Below are positions 8,508-17,399 of a stretch of DNA of 64,000 nucleotides, one piece after another. This DNA comes from Acidobacteriota bacterium (lineage in GTDB: Bacteria; Acidobacteriota; Terriglobia; Terriglobales; Acidobacteriaceae), in contig JABCZL010000007.1 of assembly GCA_013289685.1 (NCBI GenBank), positions 248,001-312,000 of the forward strand, given 5' to 3'. The position numbers and the translations under genes are program-made. The notes under the pieces are model-generated. The model ran no database searches and was not told the DNA's origin. It saw only the letters and a list, made by a program, of their open reading frames with translations. How positions within the stretch are numbered: position 1 is the first letter of the stretch; the number at the start of each line of letters is the position of its first letter.

Positions 8508-9845
8508 CTATCGGCCGTGAGTGTACCAGATCGAGCCGGGAGACTTGTAGTCGCGGCCTTCGCCCCACACCGCGTGCGTCGCACCTTCGCTGTCGATCGC
8601 CAGGCCGAAGTAGTCCCCGAAAGGGAAGCGGAACCCTCCCCGCAGAATGTAGTCGTAACCCGGCGCGGGCCCGGAGAGCCGGGTTAACTCGCTCCAGGTG
8701 GCGCCACCGTTGGTCGAGCTTCGGTAGAAGGTATTCCACAGCGGACGGTTAGGGTGGTCCTCGTCAAATACCCTGGCATCCATCCATGCGATGCGAACAT
8801 CGCCCGAAGCCCCCGCCGCAATCGCGGGGAACGCATGCTCCACTCTTGCGTCCGCGTTGGAAACATTGACCCGTTGCGACCAGCTGGCTCCCCCGGTGGT
8901 CGAAGACGAGAAGTAGATACGCTCCGGCCCGCCGTTCGTGGTTCCCGCGTTCCACAGGGCGTAAAGAGCGCCCGCTGCGTCCGATGCCAGCGCGATCTGC
9001 GCCCCCAGGTACCCGGTTTCACAGTTCTGCGCGCCGCACTCTGGAGGCGCGCTGGAGACGTCGAGCAGCGCCGTGCTCCACGTGCGTCCACCATCGGCCG
9101 AGCGGCTGAGATAAATCCCCACCGGGCGTGCTGCTATTTCGTGGCGAGCGTAGGCGGTCCAGCCGAAATAAACGTTGCCTGCTGGATCGATCGTGGCCCC
9201 GCCCGCCAGCGACGATCCCGGCTCAGCGTTCGGATTCACTTGCACCTTGCGGAAGGTCTGTCCAGCGTCATGCGACGCGGCAACAAAGAATTTCTCGTCG
9301 TGGTTGAATCCGATATAAACATCGGCGCCGCGAACCGTCAGCAGCGGCCTGTCGGCGTCTTCCGGGCCACGCTCCGCCCACGCGAACGACCACGTTCTCC
9401 CAAAGTCGAGCGATCGGGCGACCACAATATCGCGCCGGTTGTTCTGCAGCCACGAGGCGTACACCGTCTGCCGGTCCACCGGATCCACCACGATCTGCGG
9501 ATCGAACTGGCCCGTCGAAAAAGGAAGGATTGCCTTCGACGGCTCCCACGTGAGCCCATTGTCGTTACTGACGAGCAAGGCAACACTCGGAACTTTACAG
9601 CTCGCACAATCGGGAACGTCACCATACTGCGGATAGAGCACATAGAGATGCCCGCGGCCGTCGGCCGCAATCGCAGGCTCCCATTGATCGCCAGTCCGGT
9701 AGCCGAGGCGCCTTTGCGCCGTGAATTCAGAGTCCGCCAGCGCTGCCGTTGTGATCAAGGCGAACAAAACCACGAGCGCAAGCTTCCGCGCACTCCTTGG
9801 TCCGAAGCTTGGTCCGGCTTGGAATCGGCTGGTGGAGAAAACCAC
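8508..9845 (-). CDS. Secreted BNR/Asp-box repeat protein (sialidase-like beta-propeller)
   Basis: A 445-residue exported protein: a hydrophobic signal (LALVVLFALITTAALA) precedes a beta-propeller. Six Asp-box type motifs (S-x-D-x-G-x-T-W) are readable: SNDNGLTWE, SLDFGRTWS, SHDAGQTFR, SADGGRTWS, STTGGASWS and STNGGATWS. Such blades occur in exo-alpha-sialidases and in many sugar-binding secreted proteins. I do not see the sialidase arginine triad with certainty, so enzyme activity is not claimed. The phrase DVYIGFNHDEKFFVAASHDAGQ fits a propeller loop. It is transcribed away from msrA. Confidence 0.8.
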   Translation of the reverse strand: MVFSTSRFQAGPSFGPRSARKLALVVLFALITTAALADSEFTAQRRLGYRTGDQWEPAIAADGRGHLYVLYPQYGDVPDCASCKVPSVALLVSNDNGLTWEPSKAILPFSTGQFDPQIVVDPVDRQTVYASWLQNNRRDIVVARSLDFGRTWSFAWAERGPEDADRPLLTVRGADVYIGFNHDEKFFVAASHDAGQTFRKVQVNPNAEPGSSLAGGATIDPAGNVYFGWTAYARHEIAARPVGIYLSRSADGGRTWSTALLDVSSAPPECGAQNCETGYLGAQIALASDAAGALYALWNAGTTNGGPERIYFSSSTTGGASWSQRVNVSNADARVEHAFPAIAAGASGDVRIAWMDARVFDEDHPNRPLWNTFYRSSTNGGATWSELTRLSGPAPGYDYILRGGFRFPFGDYFGLAIDSEGATHAVWGEGRDYKSPGSIWYTHGR

Positions 9846-10055
9846 AGAACGTAACCCCTGATGTATCCCTTGATGTAACCCCTAGGACAACCCTGCCTCC
9901 GGACTTTATCTTGATTCCAGAGGAGCGTCAATGTTCATGCAGGTAATCCGCATGATTTTACCAGTCTGTGACTTTCCTGGCGTTTCGTCATCTAATGAGT
10001 GACAATTTAGAAACCAACGTAATCATCGTCATCCAGCCCAGGGGAGAGCATCACC

Positions 10056-10532
10056 ATGGAAAAAGCCACATTTGCCGCAGGATGTTTTTGGGGAGTCGAA
10101 GCCACTTTTCGCCAGATTCCGGGCGTAGTCTCAACCCGAGTCGGCTACACCGGCGGTCAGACCGAAGACCCGACGTACAAAGAAGTCTGCACCGACCGCA
10201 CCGGCCACGCCGAAGCGGTTGAGGTCGAGTTCGACCCCGCCAAGGTCCGCTACGCCGATCTGCTCAAAGTTTTCTGGGAGAATCACGATCCCACCCAGGT
10301 CAACCGCCAGGGCCCGGACTGGGGCACGCAGTACCGCACCGCGATCTTCTATCATTCGCCCGATCAAGCCAAAGAGGCGCAAGCCTCGAAGGACGCGCTG
10401 GAGAAGGCCCACCGCTACTCCAAGCCGATCGCGACCCAGATCGTTCCCGCCGTGACCTTCTATCCCGCAGAAGACTATCACCAGCAGTACCTGGAAAAGC
10501 GCGGCCTGGCCAGCTGCCACATCCCCTCGTAG
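10056..10532 (+). CDS. msrA: Peptide-methionine (S)-S-oxide reductase MsrA
   Basis: The 158-residue enzyme repairs oxidised methionine in proteins using thioredoxin. It is identified by the N-terminal [12 protein letters not shown] active site (Cys10), [32 protein letters not shown], and the [23 protein letters not shown] segment. A further Cys in GLASCHIPS at the C-terminus may act in resolving the sulfenic acid. Length is normal. A GGGGAGAG ribosome site precedes the ATG. The stop codon lies within the left edge of a palindromic element (10529-10553). Confidence 0.97.
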   Translation: MEKATFAAGCFWGVEATFRQIPGVVSTRVGYTGGQTEDPTYKEVCTDRTGHAEAVEVEFDPAKVRYADLLKVFWENHDPTQVNRQGPDWGTQYRTAIFYHSPDQAKEAQASKDALEKAHRYSKPIATQIVPAVTFYPAEDYHQQYLEKRGLASCHIPS

Positions 10533-10868
10533 AGACGTTGCTTGCAACGTCTCCTGGGCACCAACGACCGGCCGCAGCCGCTTTAGGGTGGCGCAGCGCT
10601 TCCAGCGCTGCGATAAGGCTGCCTTGAAATAGGCCTTCAGTGTGTGCGTGAGAACTAGATATTCGGCGACGCGGTGGAACAAGGCTGTCCGCTTTTAGCC
10701 GCGAAGCGGCGTTAGAATGCAGCCCCCGGCGTAAGCCGGGGGAAAAGCGGGACACCGACAAGCCCCAGCGGGGGCGAAAGATGAGTTCTCACGCGGTCTC
10801 TTCAGCCCCGCGGCGGCTCGACCGAAAATGAACTCCTTGTGCCCTTCGTGGTTAATGCTTTTTCTTAA
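10529..10868. repeat. Gap of ~340 bp filled with hairpin repeats
   Basis: No gene is seen. The stretch opens with GAGACGTTGC/GCAACGTCTC (10532-10553), a 25-bp copy of which recurs at 35345-35369. It then has a GCAGCGCTTCCAGCGCTGC palindrome, a GCCGCGAAGCGGC hairpin, a CCCCCGGCGTAAGCCGGGGG hairpin (10723-10742), and finally a CCTTCGTGGTTAA arm at about 10850. The first hairpin may act as the msrA terminator. Confidence 0.7.
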
Positions 10869-10869
10869 C

Positions 10870-11283
10870 TCAGGCGCTGGCCATCGGCTGCCGCGGCCGG
10901 AAGAAGAACAGCAAAACAAATCCCCCCAGGTAGTAAAGCGCGCTTTGCTGCAAACTGCAGCCCAGAAAGCGCTGCACCAGCCCGAACAATGCCAGCGCCT
11001 CGCACAAAGCGTACGTCGCAAGATACCCCGTTCTCCAGTGGTTGAGACTAAGGTTGTCGTCGGGATGGATCGCCAGACTTTCCGCAGCCCGCAGCACCAG
11101 CGTCCGCCGCACCACAAAGATCACTCCCACGATCGCCACCGCCAGCGTCGAGAACAAGTAGCTGAGAGCCGGGTCCACCGCCCGCGCATTCGGGCCCACG
11201 AGTTCACCCACAAGTCCGTACAAAAGGATGCTGACCAACATCGACCACTGCACCGCCCGCAGCGTCTTCAGGGCCTTGTTCAT
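10870..11283 (-). CDS. Hypothetical integral membrane protein
   Basis: A 137-residue protein with about four hydrophobic helices (SMLVSILLYGLVGELVG, ALSYLFSTLAVAIVGVIFVV, YLATYALCEALALFGLVQRFLG, ALYYLGGFVLLFFF) ending FRPRQPMASA. The pattern AVDPALSYLF...E.LALFGLV is common in uncharacterised small membrane proteins of Acidobacteria. No function can be assigned. The gene stands alone between repeat-rich spacers. Confidence 0.65.
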   Translation of the reverse strand: MNKALKTLRAVQWSMLVSILLYGLVGELVGPNARAVDPALSYLFSTLAVAIVGVIFVVRRTLVLRAAESLAIHPDDNLSLNHWRTGYLATYALCEALALFGLVQRFLGCSLQQSALYYLGGFVLLFFFRPRQPMASA

Positions 11284-11457
11284 CGAAGTGTCGTCATCAA
11301 AGTGAAGTCATTGAAGTGTCGTCATCGCAGTAGCATCGAATCGACATTCTCGCGCGAATTGGAAAAGGATTTCAGAGTTTCATTCTACGGCGGAAACCGT
11401 CCCCCACAATACTGTTTTTCTGAAGTGTCAATCTCCGAAGTATCAATGTCTGAAGCA

Positions 11458-12807
11458 TCAATGGGAGTGATGTCGTTCCGCTCGTCCGGGCCGCATCTGC
11501 AGGAATATCTGGAACGATACCGGATTGTTCCCGTAGCTCGAATCAAGCGCCGCCGGCTTCGAGTAGAAAGTCAAATCCCCGCCCAGCCCCAGTTGCCAGG
11601 CCCGGTTCTGGATCAAGTCCCGCACGCCTCCGAACGTATACGCCCCGATCCGGTAAGCCGGGTGCACGGCCGCCTGCGGAAACAGTTCGTCCTTGTCGAC
11701 CAGTTCCAGCCGCGAGAACGCATAATTGCGTCGTCGAAAGTTCAGCGTCGATTCCAGCAGATAGCCGTTCAGGTTCGTAGCGGTCGCGATTTTGTGAACC
11801 CGCCCCCAGATCAGCGACGTCGCCCAGCTACCCCAATCTTCGTCAGATCGGGCCAGCGGCCGGTTGTATTCCACCGATGCCGTCTGCCGCCACTGGCTGC
11901 CCGGTTCCAGCGCCTCGGGATGCTCCAGCCGTCCAACGCTGTATTGCGCCACCCAGTTTCGCGTGGGCGCCACAAACGCCCGCCCCGACCACGAATCCAG
12001 AGCCGCCAGCTGAATACTCCAGCGCTCCTCGTTGGGCTCGCGCCCGTTGAAAGCCGAAGCCTCCAGCTTAACGCGGTCAATCACGAATCCGGTGGTGACG
12101 ACGCCGAAGCTGGTGTGCGTGGAATCCTGCAAATGATGGCTCAACGGAGCCAGCGGCAGTTCAGAAGCCGAAGCGCGGTGGATATAGGTGACGGGGCCAA
12201 GCGCCGGCTCCGCCGACGGTCCGCCGTAGAACTCCCACGAAAGTTTTTTCGTCAGGGGGAGCATATACAGCAACGAAAGTTCGGCAAACACATTGTGCGG
12301 GTGCTGATGATCGACCAGTTGCTCGCCATGGTAAGTCTCCCCCGTCTGAAAAATCTCCGGAAATCCCGGATGCGGCGACGTGAGCGACTCCGCAGAAAAC
12401 ATCTGCCGGAAAAGAATCGTGCCTGCACCCAGCCGGTGCTGTTCCATCAGCATGCCCCAGTTGACCGACTCCGCCTTGCCCTCGCCGCGCGGGCCGCCCT
12501 GCTGGTTGTAATCCACGAAAATGACGCCATGCGCCATCCATTCCCAGCCGCCGCTCATCCACATCCACGCCGGCCCATGCACCGAAGCCGGCTGCCAGGC
12601 CGTCCCCGACCCTTCATGCGGCGAGGGCAGCTGAAACCCATTCTGCTCGCCCGGCATCGTCATACCGGGCATCTGCATGCCCGCCATGGATGTATCCTGC
12701 CCCTGGGACGGATGCTCGCGCGGAGGAGGAACGGGGCTCTGCTGGGCCCAAGCCGAGGCCGCCGAAAGCACGAATAGAATCAGTCCGCCAGGCAATCGAA
12801 TTTTCAC
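11458..12807 (-). CDS. Met/His-rich outer-membrane beta-barrel protein (hypothetical)
   Basis: A GTG start at 12807 (with GAGG upstream) opens a 449-residue exported protein. After the signal peptide (LILFVLSAASAWAQQ) comes a Met-rich tract MAGMQMPGMTMPGE, a copper-binding type of sequence, then a barrel-like body with alternating strands (WEFYGGPSAEPALGPVTYIH, ASAFNGREPNEERWSIQLAAL, WATSLIWGRVHKIAT) and a His-rich end RAERHHSH. HGEQLVDHQHPHNVFAELS holds a cluster of His residues. I know similar proteins near copper-resistance genes, so an outer-membrane role in metal handling is an inference. The next gene upstream is Cys/His-rich. Confidence 0.65.
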   Translation of the reverse strand: MKIRLPGGLILFVLSAASAWAQQSPVPPPREHPSQGQDTSMAGMQMPGMTMPGEQNGFQLPSPHEGSGTAWQPASVHGPAWMWMSGGWEWMAHGVIFVDYNQQGGPRGEGKAESVNWGMLMEQHRLGAGTILFRQMFSAESLTSPHPGFPEIFQTGETYHGEQLVDHQHPHNVFAELSLLYMLPLTKKLSWEFYGGPSAEPALGPVTYIHRASASELPLAPLSHHLQDSTHTSFGVVTTGFVIDRVKLEASAFNGREPNEERWSIQLAALDSWSGRAFVAPTRNWVAQYSVGRLEHPEALEPGSQWRQTASVEYNRPLARSDEDWGSWATSLIWGRVHKIATATNLNGYLLESTLNFRRRNYAFSRLELVDKDELFPQAAVHPAYRIGAYTFGGVRDLIQNRAWQLGLGGDLTFYSKPAALDSSYGNNPVSFQIFLQMRPGRAERHHSH

Positions 12808-12907
12808 GAGAACCTCATTGCGGTATTCACCGCCAGCTTCGCATCACTCAATCTGCAATCACTGCCATGAAGACGCGAGGTCGCACGCAGAAAACCTTGC
12901 CATCAAG

Positions 12908-12936
12908 GCCTTCGTGCACCTTCGTGTCCTTCGTGG
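12908..12936. repeat. Single arm of the CCTTCGTGGTTAA repeat family
   Basis: The run GGCCTTCGTGCACCTTCGTG continues into TCCTTCGTGGTTAAGGC. It matches the arms at about 4262-4285 and 10838-10857 and lies between two convergent-free minus-strand genes. Confidence 0.6.
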
Positions 12937-12948
12937 TTAAGGCTCTTT

Positions 12949-13302
12949 CTAGATTCGCAACGGAGCAATCCCGGGTGGACTGCTGGCAGTAACGGCGCTC
13001 AAAGAAAAATGCGCGGAGAGAGTGGAGGCCAGCGAGAGGTCCTCGCCGACATCCAATGTAGCGAACTGCGCGAGCAGCAGCCGCACAGAAAAAGAAAACG
13101 ACACGCTTGGAATCGTCCAGTGATGACCGTTCACGCAGCACTGGTAGCTGGTAGGCGCAGGCGACGGAGTGGGCCCGTGACTGTGACATCCCGCCGGATG
13201 ACCGGTCTGGGTTGCCGGAATTGCCACCGCATGCGCCCCGGGCAATGCAGTGGCCATCGTGAGCGCCAGCAACACCGCGATCATGCGCCAGAGCCGATGC
13301 AT
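12949..13302 (-). CDS. Exported Cys/His-rich small protein (possible metal binding)
   Basis: A 117-residue protein with a signal peptide (MIAVLLALTMATALPGAHA). The mature part carries GCHSHGPTPSPAPTSYQCCVNGHHW, a compact set of Cys and His ligands, then a hydrophobic beta-rich tail. Similar small proteins occur beside copper-resistance genes in soil bacteria as far as I recall, which fits the Met/His-rich barrel gene downstream at 11458-12807. Function is inferred, not shown. It lies 5 bp after the gene at 13308-13751, so they are co-transcribed. Confidence 0.6.
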   Translation of the reverse strand: MHRLWRMIAVLLALTMATALPGAHAVAIPATQTGHPAGCHSHGPTPSPAPTSYQCCVNGHHWTIPSVSFSFSVRLLLAQFATLDVGEDLSLASTLSAHFSLSAVTASSPPGIAPLRI

Positions 13303-13307
13303 TGCTT

Positions 13308-13751
13308 TTATGTCCCGGTAATTCGGATGCGGAGTTCTTCGGGGAGCCGTTGCCTGATTTCTTCGGGCAAGCGGTCATGCACGCGCCGCGCGCCCTCCTT
13401 GGCAGCATCGAGAACCGTGACCGGTGCGGGTGTCGCCACCGCTACGCCCAGCCAGATCAAAGCGGAAAGGCCAAAGCCCGCGAGCGCGGCAATCTCCATC
13501 CAGAAAGCATGCCGCGGCCCCAGGTGCCAGATCACGCCAAAGGCCAGCAAAAACACTCCTGCAGAAATCGAGGCCAGCGCGATCAGTCCCACATCGATCA
13601 TGCGATGAATCTGCTGGCGGCTGCGGCAGTGTTCACACTCCGCAAAATGGCTTTCGTAGTCGGCGCGCATCTCCGGCGCCAGGCCGGAAATGTCATACCG
13701 CCAGCCCGCCAGAATCTTGCCCACAATTGGATCCACGCACTGCTGACTCAT
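13308..13751 (-). CDS. Membrane protein with anti-sigma-type zinc-finger motif
   Basis: A 147-residue protein. The N-terminus has YESHFAECEHCRSRQQ, the H-x3-C-x2-C signature of zf-HC2 zinc-binding anti-sigma domains. Two membrane helices follow (IALASISAGVFLLAFGVIWHL and MEIAALAGFGLSALIWLGVA), then a charged tail VHDRLPEEIRQRLPEELRIRI. No sigma factor gene is adjacent, so a true anti-sigma role is unproven. It heads a likely operon with the Cys/His-rich exported protein (5 bp apart) and perhaps the Met/His-rich barrel. Confidence 0.65.
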   Translation of the reverse strand: MSQQCVDPIVGKILAGWRYDISGLAPEMRADYESHFAECEHCRSRQQIHRMIDVGLIALASISAGVFLLAFGVIWHLGPRHAFWMEIAALAGFGLSALIWLGVAVATPAPVTVLDAAKEGARRVHDRLPEEIRQRLPEELRIRITGT

Positions 13752-13802
13752 GGGGATTAAGCTAAGCCAATTACCAGGCCAATCATTCCGAGAGAACCCA
13801 AG

Positions 13803-14606
13803 CTACAGCCGAATGGGCTCCAGCGCCTCGGTTTGCGATGCCAGAAGCACGCGGTTCGAAAACAATCCACCCCGCGTGGCCAGCGCTCGCTCTGCCTCTC
13901 TCCGGGCGATTTCCGGATGATTGTTCTGCTCTGACAGATGCGCCAGCACGACAAAGGCTGCATTATTATCATAGTCGTTCGTAAAGAAATCAGCGAGCGC
14001 CAGGTTCGAAAGGTGCCCCACCCGGCTCATCACCCGCTGCTTCACCGACCACGGATAAGGTCCCACCCGCAGCATCTCCAGATCGTGATTCGACTCCATG
14101 ACCAGCACATCGCAGCCGCGCAGGTGATCGCGCACGCTCACCGGCAAGTATCCCAGATCGGTCGCGACCCCAACCTTGATGCCCTCCGCGCGAAACGTAA
14201 ATCCCACCGGATCGGCCGCATCGTGCGGAATGGTGAATGGCCTGACCTCAATGTCTCCCACTTGAAAGCGATGCCCCGACTCGAACGGCTCGAATTTTTC
14301 CAGTCGCGGCCGCTCGCCTTTTTCGTTGCGCAGCGCCCGCGCCCACGCCTGGTGCGTCCCACCCGTCATGAACACTGGGATGCGCAGCTTCTTGGCCAGC
14401 GTTGCCAGTCCATAAACGTGATCGGAATGCTCGTGAGTAATCAGAATCGCCGAAAGCGAATGCGGATCTTCGCCCAGCGTCTTCAGCCGCTTGAACGTCT
14501 CACGGCAGGAAATGCCGGCATCGACCAGAATCCTGGTGCGCGCGCTGGCCACCACCGCGCAATTCCCGCGGCTCCCCGAGGCCAGCATAGTCACACTTAC
14601 ACCCAT
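13803..14606 (-). CDS. MBL-fold metallo-hydrolase, WalJ/YycJ-like
   Basis: A 267-residue cytoplasmic protein of the metallo-beta-lactamase superfamily. The metal motif THEHSDH lies at residues 57-63, with further ligands likely in TIPHDAADPVGF, VMESNHD and VVLAHLSEQNNHPE. The N-terminus VTMLASGSRGNCAVV is characteristic of the YycJ/WalJ branch, related to exonucleases and RNase Z-like enzymes. In Firmicutes WalJ sits by the WalRK system; no such neighbours are here. The 5' edge has a direct repeat ACCCATGATCGCAG overlapping the start. Confidence 0.9.
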   Translation of the reverse strand: MGVSVTMLASGSRGNCAVVASARTRILVDAGISCRETFKRLKTLGEDPHSLSAILITHEHSDHVYGLATLAKKLRIPVFMTGGTHQAWARALRNEKGERPRLEKFEPFESGHRFQVGDIEVRPFTIPHDAADPVGFTFRAEGIKVGVATDLGYLPVSVRDHLRGCDVLVMESNHDLEMLRVGPYPWSVKQRVMSRVGHLSNLALADFFTNDYDNNAAFVVLAHLSEQNNHPEIARREAERALATRGGLFSNRVLLASQTEALEPIRL

Positions 14607-14689
14607 GATCGCAGACCCATGATCGCAGCATACGCGTAGTTGCTGTGGAACCGGGAGTAACTTTCTGGTTAGCCGATACCTAAGAGTGG

Positions 14690-14813
14690 ACCTCAGCCCT
14701 CGGACCTCCAGACCTCAGACCACCTTGCCGCAAGTCCGAGCGTACGGACTCAGGTGTCAGCCGTCGGCCCTTCCCTGCCCGAGGTCTGAAGTCCGAAGTC
14801 CGAGGTCAGTTCC
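14690..14813. repeat. CCTCAGACC/GGTCTGAAG imperfect repeats
   Basis: Several degenerate copies of a CTCGGACCTC / CCTCAGACC word and their complements (GAGGTCTGAAGTCC, GAAGTCCGAGGTC) fill the spacer, giving the stretch self-complementarity. No gene is visible. Confidence 0.55.
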
Positions 14814-15179
14814 TTACTTCCCCTGCCGCAAATTCTCCACCACGCCGCGCATAAACGATCCTCCATACGCCCCCGCAATCCCCGGAAGAAATGCCAGGAA
14901 CGATCCATAAATCTGCGCCCGCGTCGGCTTGACGGTAAGCACTACGTAAGCAGCCAGTTCAGTCAGCGGAATAAAAACTCCCACCGTTACGACCCACCGC
15001 CAGGGCCACCGCGGCCGCAGCAACCCCAGCAGCAGGCAGGCCGACAACACCAGCAGCGCCGTGAACAGCATATCGTTGATCGCAACGTCCGCCCACCCCG
15101 CCCCAATCCCGCAAAGCGCGGCCAGCAAGTAGAACCACACGTCGCTCCCAGTGCGAGAAACACCCTCAGATGTTTTCAT
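14814..15179 (-). CDS. Hypothetical membrane protein
   Basis: The ATG at 15179 gives 121 residues with four predicted helices (VWFYLLAALCGIGAGWADVA, DMLFTALLVLSACLLLGLL, WRWVVTVGVFIPLTELAAYVV, YGSFLAFLPGIAGAYGGSFM). The N-terminal residues between 15180 and 15200 come from a repeat and are not counted. No family is recognised. Confidence 0.6.
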   Translation of the reverse strand: MKTSEGVSRTGSDVWFYLLAALCGIGAGWADVAINDMLFTALLVLSACLLLGLLRPRWPWRWVVTVGVFIPLTELAAYVVLTVKPTRAQIYGSFLAFLPGIAGAYGGSFMRGVVENLRQGK

Positions 15180-15182
15180 TCC

Positions 15183-15231
15183 GCATTCAACATTCAGCAT
15201 TCAGCACTCAACAATCAGCAATCAAAAATCA
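15183..15231. repeat. ATTCAGCATTCAGCA / CAACAATCA tandem-like repeat
   Basis: An A/T-rich run of short near-repeats (CATTCAACATTCAGCATTCA, then CACTCAACAATCAGCAATCA). The same CAACAATCA..AAAATCA word appears inverted and inside imuB at 63050-63082. Confidence 0.6.
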
Positions 15232-16080
15232 TCAATATGTGTAAAACCCTCGGCCGCTTTTCCGCCCCAGCCACCCCGCGTCCACCATCTTGATCAGCAG
15301 CGGACAGGGCCGGTACTTCGGATCGCCCAGCCCGCCCTGCAGCACGCGCATGATGTCGAGGCAAACATCGAGCCCGATGAAATCGGCCAGCGTCAGCGGC
15401 CCCATGGGATGATTCATCCCCAGCTTGAACACCTCATCCACAGCCTCCGCTGTGGCCACGCCCTCCATCACCGTGTACATAGCTTCATTCAGCAGCGGCA
15501 TCAGCACGCGGTTCGAAACAAACCCGGGCGCGTCGTTCACCTCCACCGGCGTCTTCTCCAGCTGCACCGATAAATCACGAACTGCGAGAAACGTATCCTG
15601 CGAAGTCGCCAGCCCGCGAATCACCTCCACCAGTTTCATCACCGGCACCGGATTGAAAAAATGCATCCCGATGACTTTCTCCGGCCGCGCGGTCAACGCC
15701 GCCAGCTTGGTAATCGAAATCGAAGACGTATTCGACGCCAGAATAATTTCCGGCCGCGTCACCCGGTCCAGATCGCGAAAAATTTCCGTCTTGACTTCAA
15801 ACTTCTCGGTCGCGGCCTCAATCACAAAATCGCACTCGGCCAGCTGCCCGCGCTCGGTCACCGGACGAATGCGCGCCAGCGCCGCAGCCTTGTCCCCGGC
15901 CGTAATCCTGTTCTTCGCCACTTCGCGATCCAGATTCTTCGCAATCGTCCCCAGTGCGCGCCCCAGAAACCGCTCCTCCACATCGCACAGCACCACGTCA
16001 AATCCGCCGCGCGCGAACCCATGCGCAATCCCATTGCCCATCGTCCCCGCGCCCACCACTCCCACCTTTTTTATTTCCAT
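15232..16080 (-). CDS. hbd: 3-hydroxybutyryl-CoA dehydrogenase
   Basis: The ATG at 16080 gives 282 residues, the normal length. The Rossmann NAD site is [18 protein letters not shown], followed by [30 protein letters not shown], the catalytic-region motif [17 protein letters not shown], and the C-terminal domain [20 protein letters not shown] with [18 protein letters not shown]. It interconverts acetoacetyl-CoA and 3-hydroxybutyryl-CoA (butyrate or polyhydroxybutyrate metabolism, or beta-oxidation). Catalytic His is in the HFFNP motif. It stands alone here, without thiolase or crotonase neighbours. Confidence 0.95.
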   Translation of the reverse strand: MEIKKVGVVGAGTMGNGIAHGFARGGFDVVLCDVEERFLGRALGTIAKNLDREVAKNRITAGDKAAALARIRPVTERGQLAECDFVIEAATEKFEVKTEIFRDLDRVTRPEIILASNTSSISITKLAALTARPEKVIGMHFFNPVPVMKLVEVIRGLATSQDTFLAVRDLSVQLEKTPVEVNDAPGFVSNRVLMPLLNEAMYTVMEGVATAEAVDEVFKLGMNHPMGPLTLADFIGLDVCLDIMRVLQGGLGDPKYRPCPLLIKMVDAGWLGRKSGRGFYTY

Positions 16081-16365
16081 AATCGCCTCGATGAAAACGT
16101 TCGAGTCTACCACCGTCGACGCTGAGATGACAGGCGCCCAGGGATATGGAATGCACTCGTGGGACGGCTCCTGATCCTCGCACTACAGTGACCGCGCAGC
16201 GGACAGCGCGCTTGCGCGGCGGCCTTCTCAGCCCGCTCGAAACGTGCGAAACTTCTCTTGTTTCTCCGGGTTAAGAAACCACGGTTAACAAAGCACGGTC
16301 GCAAACCGCGCACTGCGCTTGCGCCCACGCGTCTCCCGGGCGGCAAGCACAGCCAGGAGGGCTCC

Positions 16366-16791
16366 ATGCACCAAAGTAAAGTTTTCGCAGCCTGGGCCAC
16401 CATCCTTCTCGTCGCAGGGTTGGTTGCCAGTTGCGGCAGCGGCCATGAACTGCACTCCCTTTCCATCACTCCGTCTACCGCTGACGCCAAGAATTTTTCC
16501 AATGGCGCAGTGCAGTTCACCGCCATGGGCAGCTACGGTTCGGGTCAACCCATCGTAGCCAACGCTTTGTGGTGGACCTTCACTCCCTGGACAGTTCCCC
16601 CGCCGTCCGATGCTCCCACCCCGCCCACCCCTCCCACGTTCAGCATCACCGCCGAGGGTGTCGCCACCTGCTTTGGTGTGGGCACTTTCACTCTCTGGGC
16701 AACCGCTCCCGCGAATCAAAATGAGCCCATATCCCAGATGACGCAGCATACGGCACAGGTCTCTGCCACCGCGCAGTTGACCTGCCCCTGA
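16366..16791 (+). CDS. Putative lipoprotein with Ig-like fold (hypothetical)
   Basis: The ATG at 16366 follows a strong AGGAGG site and gives 141 residues. A lipobox VASC is found after the hydrophobic stretch TILLVAGLVASCGSG, so it is probably a lipoprotein. The rest (HSLSITPSTADAKNFSNGAVQFTAMGSYGSG) looks like a bacterial Ig-like (Big) domain, with a Pro-rich insert PPPSDAPTPPTPP. Such lipoproteins are common and unnamed in Acidobacteria. The frame upstream of 16366 is open but lacks coding character. Confidence 0.7.
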   Translation: MHQSKVFAAWATILLVAGLVASCGSGHELHSLSITPSTADAKNFSNGAVQFTAMGSYGSGQPIVANALWWTFTPWTVPPPSDAPTPPTPPTFSITAEGVATCFGVGTFTLWATAPANQNEPISQMTQHTAQVSATAQLTCP

Positions 16792-17399
16792 ATCAGCCCA
16801 CCGAAAAGCCACGCCACAGGCCTTTACGAGAACGATTTGTTTCCTTTCCTGGACCGCTATAGTCCTGATCACCGCCAATTTGAGCCGGTTGTTGTGGAAC
16901 GCCCTTCGCCGGGTGCCCCATTTCTCGCGCGCCCTTTGCGCGAGAAGTGGGGATGTTCCACGGCTCCGCGGCCAGAAGCAGGTAGCAGTACTTTTCCACA
17001 GCCTTCCACAGGCGCTTCCTGTGACGAACAACCTTTACTGAGAAATCAGAAGAGCGCAGAATTGGAAAACGTGCGCAAAGCATCTTCCCATCAATGCCAC
17101 CCCGCTTCAGCGGTGCAGGCCTCGAAACCGGAAGCTAAGTCTTTACTCCGCAATACTTTGCCCGCAACTCTTTTCGCCTCAAGATTTTGCCCGGATCATG
17201 CCCGACCCAAGAGCAGCAAGTCGTTTAGAACCAAGATCCTAACCACGCGCTCGAAAAAAATGTACGGCATATCCTCCCCGCGTTGCCATCGCCATAAACC
17301 CACTCGAAAACAAGGAGACTCCTCCCTCCGGAAGCCGAAAGCCGAGGGCCGGACTCGAGGTGTAAAATAACCAAGCAATCCCTCGAAAGGATTCCTCCC
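16792..17399. other. 608-bp spacer with a long hairpin
   Basis: No convincing gene is seen. The notable item is a hairpin at 16894-16960: CCCCATTTCTCGCGC (16916-16930) pairs with GCGCGAGAAGTGGGG (16938-16952) with one G-T pair, inside an outer GTGGAAC/GTTCCAC pair. No T-run follows, so it is unlikely to be a terminator. A TAAAAT box at 17363-17368 could be the -10 of the downstream gene, without a clear -35. Confidence 0.6.

Noticed and set aside
10828..12777. A 649-codon open frame on the plus strand
   Set aside because: It lies antisense over the Met/His-rich barrel gene and a membrane protein gene, has Arg/Gln/His-rich composition with no fold, and no ribosome site. It is a GC-driven shadow frame.
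16916..16952. The long hairpin as a terminator
   Set aside because: No T-run follows on either strand, and the preceding gene ends more than 120 bp upstream.
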